Assembly (NCBI GenBank): GCA_964035545.1
Contig: OZ037767.1
Span: 25,157,628 to 25,221,627 of the forward strand
From: Bugula neritina
Taxonomy: Eukaryota; Bryozoa; Gymnolaemata; Cheilostomatida; Bugulidae
DNA: 64,000 nt
Direction: 5' to 3'
In this document: in pieces, positions 37,501-51,400 of the stretch
How the letters are laid out: every line of letters begins with the position of its first letter
Numbering within the stretch: position 1 is the first letter of the stretch
Program-made: the position numbers and the translations under genes
Notes under the pieces: generated by a model
Seen by the model: the letters and a program-made list of their open reading frames with translations, nothing else
Told to the model about the DNA's origin: nothing
The model's database searches: none

Positions 37501-40500
37501 CAGGTCTTCAATGGTCTTGTTCATACGCTCCTCGACTGCAGGTCAATTTATTTAATTATATTATTACAGAAGAGTCAAAACTGCTTGTAAAAATGACTAC
37601 AAAAAAATTTTTGTGAACAAGAAAATGCTAATTAAAATTTGAGAAATGATTTTAATTTGGTAATTGCATACTAATATGAGATTCAGTTGCAACACAGGCA
37701 GTTGACTGGTTACATTAACTTCATTTTCACACCTATACAGAGGTGATCCTGTTAGGGTTCATTTATACTAATTTCATATTGCAGCTAAAGTAACGAGGAA
37801 ACTGGCTGTCTATACCTTCCCGTCTAGCCTGTTCTCGGGCCTCAGAAACCTTTTCAGTCATTTCCTGTTTGAGATTAGCGGCTTGTGTTGCCAGCTCAGC
37901 TTTGTGGTTAGCTTCAATGGTTCTTATAGTAGACTCTACACTATCTTTATCTTTAATAGCCTTTTCCCATTTGGAGAATAAGCCACTGATGTGTTTGGAT
38001 GGTGCTAAAACAAAATGTTTTCACATAACTTAAAATAACTTAAAAGAGGATTCATTTAACAATTTGAATGTAAAATTTGTAAAACTACAGCTATCAACAA
38101 AATTATCTGATTCCAGATAAAACACCAGTTTGGTAAGATATTTTAAAACTCAGATAATCATATCTCATAACTTCTAAGTTGGCCATCATACTAAGTGCTG
38201 ACTGTACTAAAACATACCATCAGTGGATAAGGCTACGTTGATGCCGCACTTCTCTAATGCGTCTTCAATATCCTGCTGCCAGTTGAGTTGAGCTTGTAAG
38301 TTGTCTACGAGCACCTGCTTTATGATCTGAATGGTGTCAGAAGCACCCAGGAAAGAGAGAGATTGCAAGAGAGACAACTCCTGTTTGAGTGGCCCACTTA
38401 GTAGGCCACTAGCTTGGAGACGACTCTAAATTAAAGCATTATAGATGTGTTTCTCACACTACAAACATTATGTTTAGCATATGATACGACAATCTGAACA
38501 CCCAAATTAAAAGGTCCAGTACGGTTATTAGGCTATTTTTACCAAAAGCATAAAAATAAAAACAAACATAGGATTTTATAGGAATCACTAGTACAAGATG
38601 CTGAACTGTAAGTAAAAAGTTCAATCGTGATTTAGTAGATGGAGGGAATACTCACATGCGACTCTGAAAGGTGCTGCTTCAGCGCTTTCAATGCCTTCTC
38701 TCCCTTCTTTTCTTGAACTCCCTGCTGTTTGATTTGTTCCTTCATTTCTGTGATTTGCTTTTGATTGGTTGTTCTCTCATCAATTAACTTCTTCAGAGCA
38801 TCCATTAGCTGGTCATCAGGCATTTCATCATCCGGGTATTTCACACCAGGAGTTGAGAAAGCAACTTGCACTACACGGTTTCGAAACCTCTCAGCCTAAA
38901 ATTAGTGAAAGCACCAAAATTAGTGAGTCAAGTTATTCAACATTTACGTAAGTAAATAAGACATTGTCAAGAAAATAGCACGTAAATGTGATTGGCTGAA
39001 TTTTTAAGAGGTGCAAATGTTTTTTCAACTTGTCTGACCGCCTTTGAAAATGAGCCTGTTCGGGTTATAGAAACTTGTGGCAATTTTTTTGTTAAAACAG
39101 GGAATGTTTGAACTGAACTTAAATAACCAGCTCACCTTCTTGTTGACCTGTTCAAGGTCAACTCTGATAGCTCGCTCAGCTCTCTGTGCGTCTAGAAACT
39201 CGGCCTTGCAGTGTTGAACCTCAGACTGTAACTTCATCTGCTCGGCACTAGACTCGGCTAGTCGAGCTTCCTTCCTGTCCATCTCTGCCTTCATCGTCTT
39301 CATCCCATCTGTGAGTTCTTGAATCTTATTCTCTGCATTTTTAAATTGCTACAACGAGTACATGAAAATGATTAGTAATCTGAAGATACTAGGCACACGA
39401 CACTATTGATACTGCATAACTATAATGCAGGTCAAACAGCCTTCAAATAATTGTTTAGTCAGTTTATATATTGCACTCTAAATATTTTTATAATATTAGT
39501 ATTCCATTCTCATTAATTGAAAATAATCACTTAAATCATTAAGTCAAAAGTTGTTTTTAGTAAAAAAATATGCAAATAAGGAATAATCTATCAGCAAGCT
39601 TGAGACATAATCTAAACTCTCATATGAATGTGTTAACAAGAGAAAACAATTCATAAAAAAGCTATAAAATGACTGTGATCACCAGTCGGGTCTGCAATCA
39701 GAGTGAAGCTGTTTTGCTTTTACTTGAAATAACAAGAGAGGGGAGATGAAAGATAGAAACAGCCTACAGGGTTTCTCATTAGGGAATTTCTAACATACTA
39801 AAGACAAAATCATACTCTTATTGGAATATAAGATTATATAATAATTATATTCATGATTAAATTCAAATATAACAAATATGTAAAATTATTAAACTCATTA
39901 ATCTTATTAACTGCATGCAATATGAGCCAAGCAACACCACTGCATGATAGAAACCGTGTACACAGTGTGTGTGCCCAACTTTCAACAAACTGTGTGTGAA
40001 ATAGCCATGTGTGATCTTGCATAAAAGTTGGTCCACTTAGCCCTCACCCCCTTTAATAAATTATACTTAAGCAGATACTAATGATCCATACAGAAATTTC
40101 TTCAAACAAAATGCATATACTATATCTCATATTATTTTGCTGTAATAAAAATGGTTATAAAATAAAACTGTCCATTGAGTAAAGGAAAGATATGCTACAC
40201 TTTGTGTACATCAGTAAACACAAGCATGCACATAAAATATGCATAAACCAGGAAAACTGTTTTTATGGCTGTCATTGCTAGAGCCAGTTTCGATGTAATC
40301 TTTTATGCAAGAGAAAGCATGGATAAGTGCAACAACATAACATACATGTAGAGCGTTGTGGTATGGCAGCATGAGGAAATAATAAACTAATACTAAGGGA
40401 TGAATCTAATTGGTAAAGTTAAGGTGAGGTGGATTTCTTACTCTTTTTTGTCTATAATCAGCCTATTGTAATCATAAAAACATGATTATAATAAATAATA

Positions 40501-43500
40501 GTTGAACCATTAGCTTACCTATACATGCAAAGACTATACAAAATACTCCAATGTTATGTCCAGTATAAAAAAAAGATTTTTATTCTCAAAGTACTTGCTC
40601 ACAACTAATAAACTATCTGATAAAATACCTATACACTTTTATACTCTGTGTAGCATGTTATGAAACAAAGATATATAGCAGCTTATAGCTATCGCGAAGT
40701 AACAGTAGCTGCACCAATCAAACCGACTCATTTCTCTACTACACGACACCAGAATAAATAGCTAGTTGAAAATACAGACATAATAAAATGTACCTAGATG
40801 TTAACAAAAATTCCACAAATGCAAACGCTTATTTCACAACAGACTCCACAAATGTATATTTCACAAGCCCTGACTACTAAGTACACACTGTACTCACCAA
40901 ACGGAGGCCAACAAGCTCCTTATCCCTGGCTGTTTCTTCACTGCTGTCCTGCGCTGACTGTTTTACTCGAGACATCTTAGATGTCAGCGTTGCTATCTGC
41001 ACATCTCTGTTTCTGACGTCTTTCTTTAACTGTTCAATTTCTCTAGTCAGTCTGCTGATGGATGTATCCTGACAAGATAGAACTCTAGAGTTGACCCTTG
41101 CAGGTAAGGTGATGCATACAGGTGATGTAAATGCCTATTATTAGCAAGCGAAGGTATTTCATCGCCTTCAGATGGTTATGTGCAAATGCAAGAGCATAGC
41201 GAGATACGAAATATATAGAAATGGTAAACCTTTCAGATATTAAGTTAAGCCCATGATTAATTTAACTGTTTTAATGTGATGCATCTCGTTGAAAACCTGG
41301 ATTTTCTCAACATAGCATTAATTAAATTTACCAATTGTTATATATTATAGTCAATAATAAATATTTCCTAGAGCTAATGAATAACAATCAGGTGGCACTT
41401 GAACAAAAAATAACTTGTTCATCCCAGACTCACAAAATTTTCCTATATTCTAGCATTTTCCATTCTATAATGCAATGCAAAAAAATGTTTTCTTGTCTTT
41501 AGTGTTGTGCAATAATTAAGAAAGATAATTGCGACTAAAAGAATTAGACTCTTGTTTCAAGGTGATAACTGCACAGATGTAATTAAAGAGAGAAGATAAC
41601 TTGAGAAATCAGAAATATCACAGCATACAGATGGAAAATAAACTCCTCTCTCATACCTTTAATGTCACATCACAGTAGGCCAAGCTAGCCTAGTTACAAG
41701 TAATTTAATAGATTGTGTAACTAGCATCGCCAGGCATTGTTCAAACTAAGTGGGAAAATTCACAAGACTAAGGAATAGTTGCATCCCGGAACTAGGGACA
41801 ACTCCAAATAAAAAAGTGCAACTTTACAGCTGCATACAACTAAAATCTTGTAACAACTGAAGCTGTAAATATTCAACCAGTTTTGGCTGAATTTTAAAAA
41901 GAAGACAAATTAGGTTTTATTGCACAAATTTCAGCTAATTTGTTATACCTACTGCAAGTATAAGATGTTTGAATGTTAAGGCGATTTAATATGAAGTAGT
42001 AAGAAATTCATTGTTTAAAATGTCAGCTATTGGCCAATTACAAATATTCTTACAAGAATGAAACCCGTAAATGGGACGTTAAATGCTATGCTATATATTA
42101 AATATTTGAGCAATATTGCCAAACCCCATCAATGAGCTACCTTTTCTTACAAAGTCATCGTTTCAAGTTGTATAAGTATCTGTTACTTCATCATTAGTTT
42201 TTAAACTATGAATATTTTTCAACAAAGATCACATGACTAACCTTAGAGCTCATATCTCTTTGAGTTTGATTCACCAGACCGGATATGATATTCTTATCCT
42301 TTCTAACTCTCTCCAACTCAGCTCTGACGGAGTGCAGCTCCTGCAACTTGTCATTAAACTCCTGCACAGTCACTGTATCTTCAGAGATCAAGTTCTTCCT
42401 CGATCTCTCCAGCTTGTTTACCTTTCAGTGGTTACAGAAATACGTGATTACATGAATACTTAATGCAATGTACCTAAACCAAGTTACAAAACTATTTTTA
42501 GATAGATTATTCAGACTTGATTAAAATATCTTACAATAAAAAGTGTCACCCATGTTTTTACAACAAACAACAATCAATATATTCATAGTCTGAATATAGA
42601 AAACAGGACTGACTTAAATAATGTTATTTTATTAAAGGAATAATAGCAAAGCTAACATAGTAGCTATATGCTATATGCTACTAACATATTATAGCTGAAT
42701 TGACATACACATATCTCCATATTATTTTTAAAAAAATATTCTTACACCAGCAAATATGGGTTACAATTTTATTATTAATTATTAAAACGAAGTGCTACAA
42801 GTTTTATAAATACATACAAATATACATCTGAGAAATAAGTTATGTAATTACATCAGCTGTGTCTTGAAAGTAGTAACAAAGATTATTTGAAAAATCAACA
42901 TATGTAATCAACATGCAACCCAACAATAGTTGTGATTGGCTCCGGCACTGAAAGCAACACTTTAAAAATATCACCAGCATTGCACAGTTAAACCTCTGCT
43001 GCTGTAGATATGCATCTGATATATACAATACAATCAATGTGCATAGGGAAATGTGGTAGTGTATTTTGTAATAGACATCAATATCTCCCAGCAACTAACC
43101 TAATCTCTTCCCCTCTACAAACATTAATTAATATAATGATTGAATTGTTAGTTGAAAAACATGGTGTTTGTTTATATGTGTTCATAACTGATTAACTGAA
43201 CACCTGATAGTCAATAGTATAATGTAGTGCCAGTTTGGTTATTGCTTTAGGTTAAATAACAAACCTTGTCTTTCAGCACAGCTATTTCTGTCTTTTTACC
43301 ATGTAACTCTTTCTCTAGCTTGTCCACCATTTTGTTTGTGTCACTATTCTGCTGCTGAGCTGCCATTTGTTGCTTTAGTTGAGTGAGTTCAGCGTTTAGT
43401 TGCTCTAAAATTGAACAAAGAAATGCATTAATTTTGTTATTAGCTTTATAACTCAACATTATAAGAAAGGATAAAATTACTCCCACCTTGCTAATACTAT

Positions 43501-45818
43501 TTGCTTTGTGTGCAAAAATAGTTATATTGTCATCCTTTCAAGAATTCAAATAAATTCGACACTTACATTTTAGTAAAAAATATATAATTGTTATTTAATT
43601 CTAAAAAAAAAAATTAAAAAATTTAGAAAAATATTATGATATTTGATTTAAAGAAATTTTATTTTAATTGTTTTATTATTCAATATATTTTCTCTAAACC
43701 AGCCATTATATAATGAACCATATCATAATATTAGCTTAGAAACAATGCTAGAAGACTATTATAATAACAAAGCAGCATTTGTAAGCTACTAAATTGATCA
43801 CTGCAATCACCTCACTCAATACTAATTGAAGCATTGAAATACTTTATAACATTATGAGAGGTCAATAATACTGCAACTTCCAATAACAATACAAGTTTAA
43901 ACTGGCAGCTAAAACTACTAGAAATTTGATTATTAGATTATTGAAAGACATTTCTCTTTCAGTTATAAATTAGATGCAACTCAATTTTCCAAGTCTTTCA
44001 AAACTTAAACTAATTATTTTTCTGACCGAATTTAATCATGGGAGAGCATGTGAGTCTATTAAATATTGGCAGCCTAATTATAACTAGTCAATTATAACAA
44101 GGAAATCAATTTATTATTGAATATTATAACAGGCCCTTAAGATTGCAATTTGCAATTGATGTCTAAAAGAAGATGTAATTTGAATGCATAATTTCTTATG
44201 TCATTTGTAGATCAGTCAGTCGCAGCTATTAAATTTGAATCAACTAATAAAATACTAAGAAAATATACCCAGCATACCAATTTTCAAGTTTTTCCTTTCA
44301 TAATCCTTTTGAATAGCCTGTAACCTCATCAGTTCATCATTTAGTCGAGCTATCTTTTGATCTTTCTCTTTTTGTAACGTAAGAATATCAGTGGTAGGAG
44401 AGTCAGCTGGTCTGTCACCGGCAGCAGGTGGACCAGTCACCCAAGACCCTGACAAGTAATATAATATATAAATAATATAAATACAGGTAAATATAGAATA
44501 TAAACACAGCTACATATATAATATAAATACAGGTAAATATAGAATATAAACACAGCTACATATATAATATAAATACAGGTAAATACATAATATAAATACA
44601 GGTACATATCTAATATAAATACAAGTAAATATATAATATGAACACAGGTAAATATAGAATATAAACACAGCTACATATATAATATAAATACAGGTAAATA
44701 TATAATATAAATACAGCTAAATATATAATATGAATACAGGTAAATAGATAATATAAATACAGGTAAACATATAATATAAATTCAGTTAAATATGTAATAT
44801 ATATTTTATGTTGTGTTGTAACTAACTTTATTTCCTTAGAATAAAAAAAATATACAAAAAGAAAAACTAGAAAGATTTTAACCTCTAATTGCTGTAGGAA
44901 TATCAGTCTGGTGCCTTCGAGCACCTGCACTAAGTGGTCGTGACCGAAGGGAAACAGTAGCATGCTGCGGTAATGCTGTGGGTGCTGAGGAAGTCCAGCT
45001 AGGTAGACTGGCTGGCTGGGTGTTCAGTGGCAAGTGTGGGAGTCCTTGCTCTTGAGGTGGGGGTTGATATGGGTTCCGTGTTATACTACTGTTAGCTTGC
45101 CACCCTCTTTGTTGTATGGACGGCTATAAACAGGCAAATACATTATATAGTAAATTATATTTTATATCAATTTGATATATCATTCTCAAAAATTTGTTCA
45201 AACATTTAAAAAATACATTTTAGATAAATAAACATAAATTGTCGCTGTTACCAAATTTAAGACTAATTTACTATTTGTGAAGTATATATTCTCTTACAAA
45301 GTCAAAATCCACAGCTTCCCACGTTATAGCTATACTAGGTAAAAGGAATTTAGCTTTTATATCATATTTGAACTTCCACATCAAAATTGAAATAAGCAAA
45401 CACACAGTGAAAAATAAAGCTGCTTTCATCAAAAGATTCCATTGATACTGTAATAATCGTTTGCTTTCACAAAATTTGATTGCTGTGAAGCAAAATAAAA
45501 ACAAAGATTATTGATTGCTGAACTTACATCATCCAGTTCGAACTGGTACACTGACCCTCCATAACCAAATCTGATTTGATCAAATGGAGCGAGTCTCACA
45601 GCTGCGTTTTGGATGCGAGTTTCATTGATATAAGTACCCTGAGCAGAGTTGAGATCTTGCAATACATAACAGTTTTCTTCTTCACAAAACTCAACTAATG
45701 CATGCTGAAGGTCAACACTGGGTGACTGAATGGTTATATCACAATTTTCTCTACCCACTGTAGTTATTTTTGGAGCTAGTGATAAGAGAGTGTCAGTTGA
45801 GCGGAGAAACCCTCTCAT
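28559..45818 (-). CDS. FHAD1: FHAD1 orthologue: FHA domain plus long coiled coil
   Basis: Twenty-three minus-strand coding exons join in phase: 45818-45528, 45123-44883, 44448-44278, 43404-43265, 42421-42242, 41068-40898, 39348-39136, 38895-38656, 38425-38218, 38004-37816, 37535-37318, 36941-36727, 36122-35976, 33261-33165, 32230-32061, 31790-31679, 31270-31099, 30801-30563, 30349-30177, 30013-29914, 29662-29468, 29106-28957, 28609-28559. They give 1360 residues (human about 1410). Residues 1-97 are an FHA domain with G22/R23, H39 and NSAQGTYIN at 57-65; such domains bind phosphothreonine. A proline-rich linker (about 98-200) leads into coiled coil to the C-terminus. Conserved FHAD1 blocks: [14 protein letters not shown] (about 474), [13 protein letters not shown] then [49 protein letters not shown] and [12 protein letters not shown] (about 1140-1180). 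MRGFLRS was chosen as start because it aligns with human MKAYLKS and follows an acceptor at 45821. The cellular role is poorly known; vertebrate expression points to ciliated cells and testis. Confidence 0.93.
33982..34507 (+). CDS. Small single-pass membrane protein nested antisense in FHAD1 intron
   Basis: Two exons, 33982-34094 and 34330-34507, with good GTAAGT donor and TTTTTAG acceptor, encode 96 residues. The ATG has a favourable context (AACATGA). Residues 1-8 are short and uncharged apart from E6. Residues 9-38 ([10 protein letters not shown] to YLLHLVC) are a strong membrane segment. KKRK then marks the cytoplasmic side, followed by a soluble tail with [19 protein letters not shown] and ending MTQHI. 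The N-out/C-in orientation is inferred from the positive cluster. An AATAAA lies at 34612-34617, about 105 bp after the stop. It lies entirely within the 2.7-kb FHAD1 intron 33262-35975 on the opposite strand. I do not recognise the family. The exon phase match, composition and polyadenylation signal support a real gene; no homology can be cited. Confidence 0.62.
34612..34617 (+). terminator. Polyadenylation signal of the nested membrane-protein gene
   Basis: AATAAA about 105 bp after the TGA at 34505-34507, on the same strand as the nested gene. Confidence 0.5.
35502..35534. other. Perfect 13-bp inverted repeat with 7-nt loop
   Basis: CACTGAATTGGAA at 35502-35514 and its exact complement TTCCAATTCAGTG at 35522-35534, separated by GATTATA. 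It lies in the large FHAD1 intron about 900 bp beyond the nested gene's polyadenylation signal. Function unknown. Confidence 0.7.
39349..42241 (-). other. Two long FHAD1 introns without other genes
   Basis: Introns 39349-40897 and 41069-42241 flank exon 40898-41068. They are AT-rich unique sequence. Short open frames on either strand lack splice or domain support. A near-duplicate TTCCACAAATG / CTCCACAAATG motif pair lies at about 40810-40860. Confidence 0.5.
44456..44800. repeat. 23-bp AT-rich minisatellite in an FHAD1 intron
   Basis: About 14 copies of a 23-bp unit, of the form AATATAAATACAGGTAAATA plus three variable bases. It occupies almost all of the intron between exons 44278-44448 and 44883-45123. 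The minus-strand open frame across it (Y/I/L-rich) is the repeat translated. Confidence 0.9.
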
Positions 45819-46489
45819 CTCTGAAAACATGAAAAATAATTTAGATTAGCATTTTGATATTTTTTATTTTTGACTGAAGCACCATATTCAAATAAATAAT
45901 ATAAATAAACAGCTTACATGCAGACTAAACTTAGAAACATTCAGTTAGCATTTAATTACAGACTTTTCTGATATCCAAAACTTTTTTCACCACTATAGAA
46001 ATTTTTTGGGACCAACATGAGATGTTTGAAGAACTAACAAAAATCATATAATATTATAAAATACATTTGCTGTCTATCAAATATATAAAATAAACATATA
46101 TACGTTATATACCTTATATTTTAATAGTAAGTTTGTTAAATATTTTCACTTTTCTACTTTTTTAACACTTAAGAAACATATGTATAATCTCATAGTCTAA
46201 TAAAAAGGTAAACTTAAATCTAAAGTTTTAGGCTATAAAAACATAGTAGCCTAATGGTAAGTAAAGTACGTATTTGCACTAAAATTGAAACCTAATCATA
46301 ATGTTTGTGATGTTATCTTTTTGTAATCTCCAGCTTTATTAGTATGACTATGAGTATTACAATACAAGTTAAAAGTTACATTTACATTAACTGCTGGAAT
46401 TTTATATTTTAGAGCGTTGACTACGTACTATTAATAGTATTTTACATTTACTTGCTAACTTTAAATATAAATGATATGATTATATTTAT

Positions 46490-46615
46490 TATAACCATTA
46501 TCATAAGTTATACTAACACTAATAGTTATACTTATACTAATACTAATAGTAATACTAATACTTGTATTAACTTATACTAGTTTAAGTTATAGTTATAGTA
46601 TTAGTTATTCATACC
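46490..46615. repeat. TACTAA/AGTTAT cryptic simple repeat
   Basis: Irregular repetition of ACTAATAGTTAT and related words in the FHAD1-GEMIN5 spacer. Confidence 0.7.
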
Positions 46616-47519
46616 TGACTCTTGTGTCTATAATATTTAGATATATTACTTGAGAAATGCTACAGTGTAATATTTTTAAAACCAAAATTTAAATGCCAAT
46701 CAACATCTTCCATTAAAGAGTGAGTGACATAATAATGTTTACTAAATAATATAATTTGTCCATAAGGATAAAGTGAAAGGGCACACTGCTAGCAGGTGTT
46801 ACTGACGCCTGCGCATTGTTGCTTAGATACATTATTTGGAAATACTCTCAATTCTTTTATGATCAGTATTTTAAATTTGGCAAAAATATTTACTAAATAA
46901 TTTTTAAATTATATTATTTTGACAAAAATATGTTTAATTTTTTTTTAATTTAAACTTCTTTTAGATATCAAAATGCAATTGCTTCATACGCTAAATCTTC
47001 ATAGCAATTTATAGCTAAGACTCCTACAACGTTTAGTAACGTAACAGCATTACGAAGGCTATAATCATTATTCACGATAAATTGTCCACAAACATTCTAC
47101 AAGTTTCATGGAACTAGGCTATTAAAGTTATTCCATAGAAACCGCTTGAAACAGCATTGAGTTGTTGGTCACTGGGTGCATTGGTTTAGAGTTCTTGTTT
47201 AGTTTTCCGGTTACAAGTCCACACACACATATGTCTATACTCTATACTAACTCTGCACTTAGTCACTCACAACATGGTGCTTCTTTTAGCGGTTTATGTA
47301 TGGTTTTGTTCGCATGCATAATGATAATGTCATGCTTGAATATGGTTAAGTTTGCTTTTTAACAAGTTCACTCTGAATCTCATCCACCCATAAAACTAAC
47401 TAATTAAGTATATTAAAAGAGTTTCTTTAGAATTCATTGAAAATCATTGCCTTTGCTCACCCTTACGCTATTCCTTGATTTGTTTTGACAAAAATTTACT
47501 GGTATATCAATTTCAAATC

Positions 47520-47890
47520 AATATGAATATCATTATGATTATGATTATCACAATATCAATATGAATATGACTACAGACTCTAGGTATATCAATATCAATC
47601 AATCAATGGCCATGAGACTGAGTATCAGTATGACTATGGGTATCACTATCAGTATGAGATTGAGTATAAGTTCACTAGTGACTATCACTATTAGTATTAG
47701 TACGAGTAATACTAATGACTAATGAGTAAAATATAAATATTATTATTAATTAATATGTGTAGTGATACCCATGATAATGATGACTATCAGTGTCATCATT
47801 ATGTCATTATGATGGTGATCTATTTTATAACTAATAGTAACACTCACTCTCATACTTCATATTGATAGTGATACTGATACTCATACTGGT
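47520..47890. repeat. ATATCA/ATGATT/TATCAG cryptic simple repeat
   Basis: Two blocks of irregular TATCA, ATGAT and AGTAT repetition, about 520 bp upstream of the GEMIN5 start. Style resembles 23990-24720. Confidence 0.7.
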
Positions 47891-48411
47891 AGTCATTTTG
47901 ATTTATAAACAAGATCTCTTAACTTGCATAAATCAGAATCTTGATAAATTTTTGGTTGCAGCTAGTCTTGCAAACTTGCAGTTATAAGTTACTTATAGTA
48001 ATAGTTATTAAATTTTAGAAGTTTGATTTTTAGCTTGATTAAGCTCAAATTGGTGATTACTATTAGACGTGAATTATTGCTGTTTTTTAGGATTTCCTGG
48101 CTCTACAATCTGAACTGATAATTCAATAATTCAAACAAGAACATGAAACCAGTAGACATTTTTATCATCTACAACTGATGTACTTCTGACTGTTAAAAAC
48201 ATTAAGGGTACTGGTTTTAATTTCATAAATGTGACTGCTTTTTGATGTAATTCGCAGTAAACCTATGAATAATTAATAGCAGCTTTATAATTTCAACTTT
48301 GGTTAATTTTATGTGAGCATTTGATTTCAGTTTATATGTCTCTCACATAACAGCCACTGACTAAGTATATTTGTTTTTTTTTCAGTCAATTGCATCTGTA
48401 TTGGATTCAAC

Positions 48412-51400
48412 ATGACTCAGTCACTACCATCTTCTGCAAACTGGTATTGCACTAAAATTATAGATGTTCATGACAATTTTGCTGTTTACGGATCTCGAAG
48501 TGATATTAATATTTTACAAATCACATCCAATTTTAAACAAAATCACCTTCAAAATACTGGCTTCCCTGGAGCTGTTGACCGTCAATCTGCAGTGTCTGCT
48601 ACTCAAAGCAACCACCAATTTGAACGAAATTTAAATTCCCAGAAATTTGTTAACTGCTTACTAATTTCAACACTTACTCGACTACACAAAGAGAAAATTA
48701 CTGCCGTCCGTTTGTTGAAATATGTAAAAGACGACTACGCAGATAGTAGCGATCATTTAGAAAACAGTTGGAGGTATACAATGTTTACCGGGGCTGAAGA
48801 TGGAAAAATAAAGCTTCATTTTTTATCATGGACTGATTGTGCATCACAGAAACTACCAGTCGTGAAAAGCAAGCTTCATTCCGAGCATCAACTGCCCAGA
48901 AATGTATGTTAGTTTTGACTGAATATAAAATAATATTGAATATTTTAGTATACTTTCGTGTATTTGGCTATGTTATTAAGTTTTGCAATTATTTGTGTCA
49001 ATGTAAGTGTGCATGTATACATCATGTAATTAGGGTATTTCTGTGTGTATAAGATATTCTCAGCATATTTATGACATATTCTAACTTGATAATATATTAA
49101 ATTTTGCCATTACTATGTTGTATTATTTCAGTGTAAAGTTACATGTGCTGAGATTTGTGCTGGTCAACTGGTTATTGGGGATGATAAAGGAAACTTGAGT
49201 TGCTGGACATGGAAGACGGGCCTTACCAATCAAACTAAACTGGGAACCAATTCTATTCTTACCTTAGAGTTTAAAGAGTCGGAATTGTTATTAGCTGTTG
49301 GGTTAGTAATGGCTGGTGGGCTTTACAGTTGCAGATTTTGATTTTTGTAGATGACCATTATAGTTACTTTATTATATAAATTGTTGGATATTTACACAAT
49401 TTATGCAAATGAAGACTATATCTTTTATTATTTTAGAATTTACTTCTTCAAGTATTCAACTTTTAAGTAGTTTTACATTATAAATAATTTAGTTGTCGAC
49501 TAAAATATTTTGTCTATCATATAATTTATATTTGTTAGGACAAAGAACGGTGGCATATTAATATATAGTGTAAGCAATCATCAGGTTGTTCTAAAGCTCA
49601 AAGGTCATGATGAAGATGTTTACTCTCTACAGTGGAGGCCAGACTCTCTAGTTCACTCGTTTGCTGGTAATGGTGCTGACACTAGTTAATCTGAAGTTTA
49701 TTTTATGATACGTTGTTGATTAGTCAGTACCTTTAAGTTGAATGTTGCAATCCTAAATGGTAATAGTAAAAAAGTGTCAGGTTAGAGAACCTTAAAGTTA
49801 ATTGTTTTGTCTACAAAGCTTACCTAAACTGTATGGACTGATGTTTAATTCTAAAAGAAGCAACCTCGCATGATCATGCTACTCCAAACACTAAATTTAA
49901 ATTAAAAAACCAGAAATAGTAGTGGCTGAGAAATTTTAAAAGATTTCTCAGTCTCTATTATTTCCGGTTTTCTAGTTTAAATTTAGTATTTAAAGTAGCA
50001 TGATCATCCAGGAAGGGGGTTGCTTTCGCTACTTTGCTAAATATTTTGCTAGGACAGCTAATCTCTGGAAGTCGAGATCGAACCATCAGAATGTGGGATT
50101 TGGCCACCAGGCGCTGTGTTTCATACAACAAGCTGCCCAACGCAGTTAGTGGTTACAGTAAAGGGAGACAGGACAGAGAGAAGGTGTGGCTGAGTTTAGC
50201 ATGGCTGCCCACTGGCCAAGTTGTCTCTACAAGTCCAAGGTGAGAATGCTGACGGAATACACATATTCTTGTGGCCGGGCGGCAGAAAGCTCATGTTGAA
50301 AAATATTTTAGTTTGAAAATCACGTATATTTCTCTGGCTTGGGCTAAAGTCCTACATTTAGGTCTTTGCTGAAAAATCTAAATATGAATTTTCAATCATT
50401 TGTGTATCGAAAATGGTCTACCATATACCTAGTGCCTAAAATTTTTATAAACTAAAAGCTTTGTACTGGGAAACATATCGTCCCTTTATGCTAAAAGGAC
50501 TTGCACCACTGTTGTCTTTTAATTTGCATAATTTCCAAATTTGATTGTAAAGTCTAATTGGAGTTATGGTTCCAGTACTAAAGTTCTCATCTCAACTAGT
50601 TCAACTTAAAGATCCGGTATATATATTACAGTGGAGAGCTTCTAGTGTGGACATTCAGTACTAACTCTAGTCAGTGGCTCCCTCTGGTGACAAGTGGTCC
50701 TAAAGGTCATAACCGGCTGGTGTTTACCCTAACTCTCTTTGAGGGTGGCACTAAAATGATTAGCACTTCAATGGATAGAAGTTTAATCTTATGGGATATT
50801 TCTGCTACTGCCATAGCAACAAATGGGAATGCTGCTGCAGTGACAACTCCTTCGAGTTTATCTGAAATAGAGGCAGAAGGTCATATAGCTGGTATGTTTA
50901 TCTATATATATTATATATGTTGCAATAGAAGAGTTTTCCTGGAGAACTATAAATAGTAATCGATAGATTATAATCCTATGTTATGATTTTTTTGACAAAT
51001 AAATATATTTTGCACTTCATGCAATTGAAAATCTTGAAGATTATGAAATTGAGTGAAATTTTGGAAATCAGCATTTCTTAATGTGTTTAGCTAAAGTGCT
51101 TTCGCTTGGAATTCAGGACTAAATTCAGTTGAAATTGGTGTAAAATGTTCATATCGTTCTTCATGTTCTATGAAAAGTTAAAGTCTTTCATGTTTTTGCA
51201 TTACTTTGATGCCATTTGTAGGTTTCGACGTAAAGTTGATATAAATTTCCTTCAAGTTAATTAAAAGCCTTCTGTCATCTTGTATGAACATCTGAAATAC
51301 AACTTTTATAATACAATCAACGAAAACATCTCATGCATTATGTATATTAACTGACACGTTTTAGACACTTTTGTCTTCTCACATCACAGGATATATTGTA

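Larger units (their letters stand above)
45821..48411. other. Head-to-head spacer between FHAD1 and GEMIN5
   Basis: A 2.6-kb divergent region that should hold both promoters and 5' UTR exons. FHAD1 has an acceptor just upstream of its ATG (45821-45823), and GEMIN5 has one at 48383-48385 (T-rich then CAG). Both genes therefore probably have an upstream non-coding exon here, which I could not place. Simple repeats lie at 46490-46615 and 47520-47890. Confidence 0.5.

Noticed and set aside
44610-44963. Hydrophobic Y/I/L-rich open frame on the minus strand
   Set aside because: Most of it is the 23-bp AT-rich minisatellite translated; the remainder overlaps an FHAD1 exon in the wrong frame.
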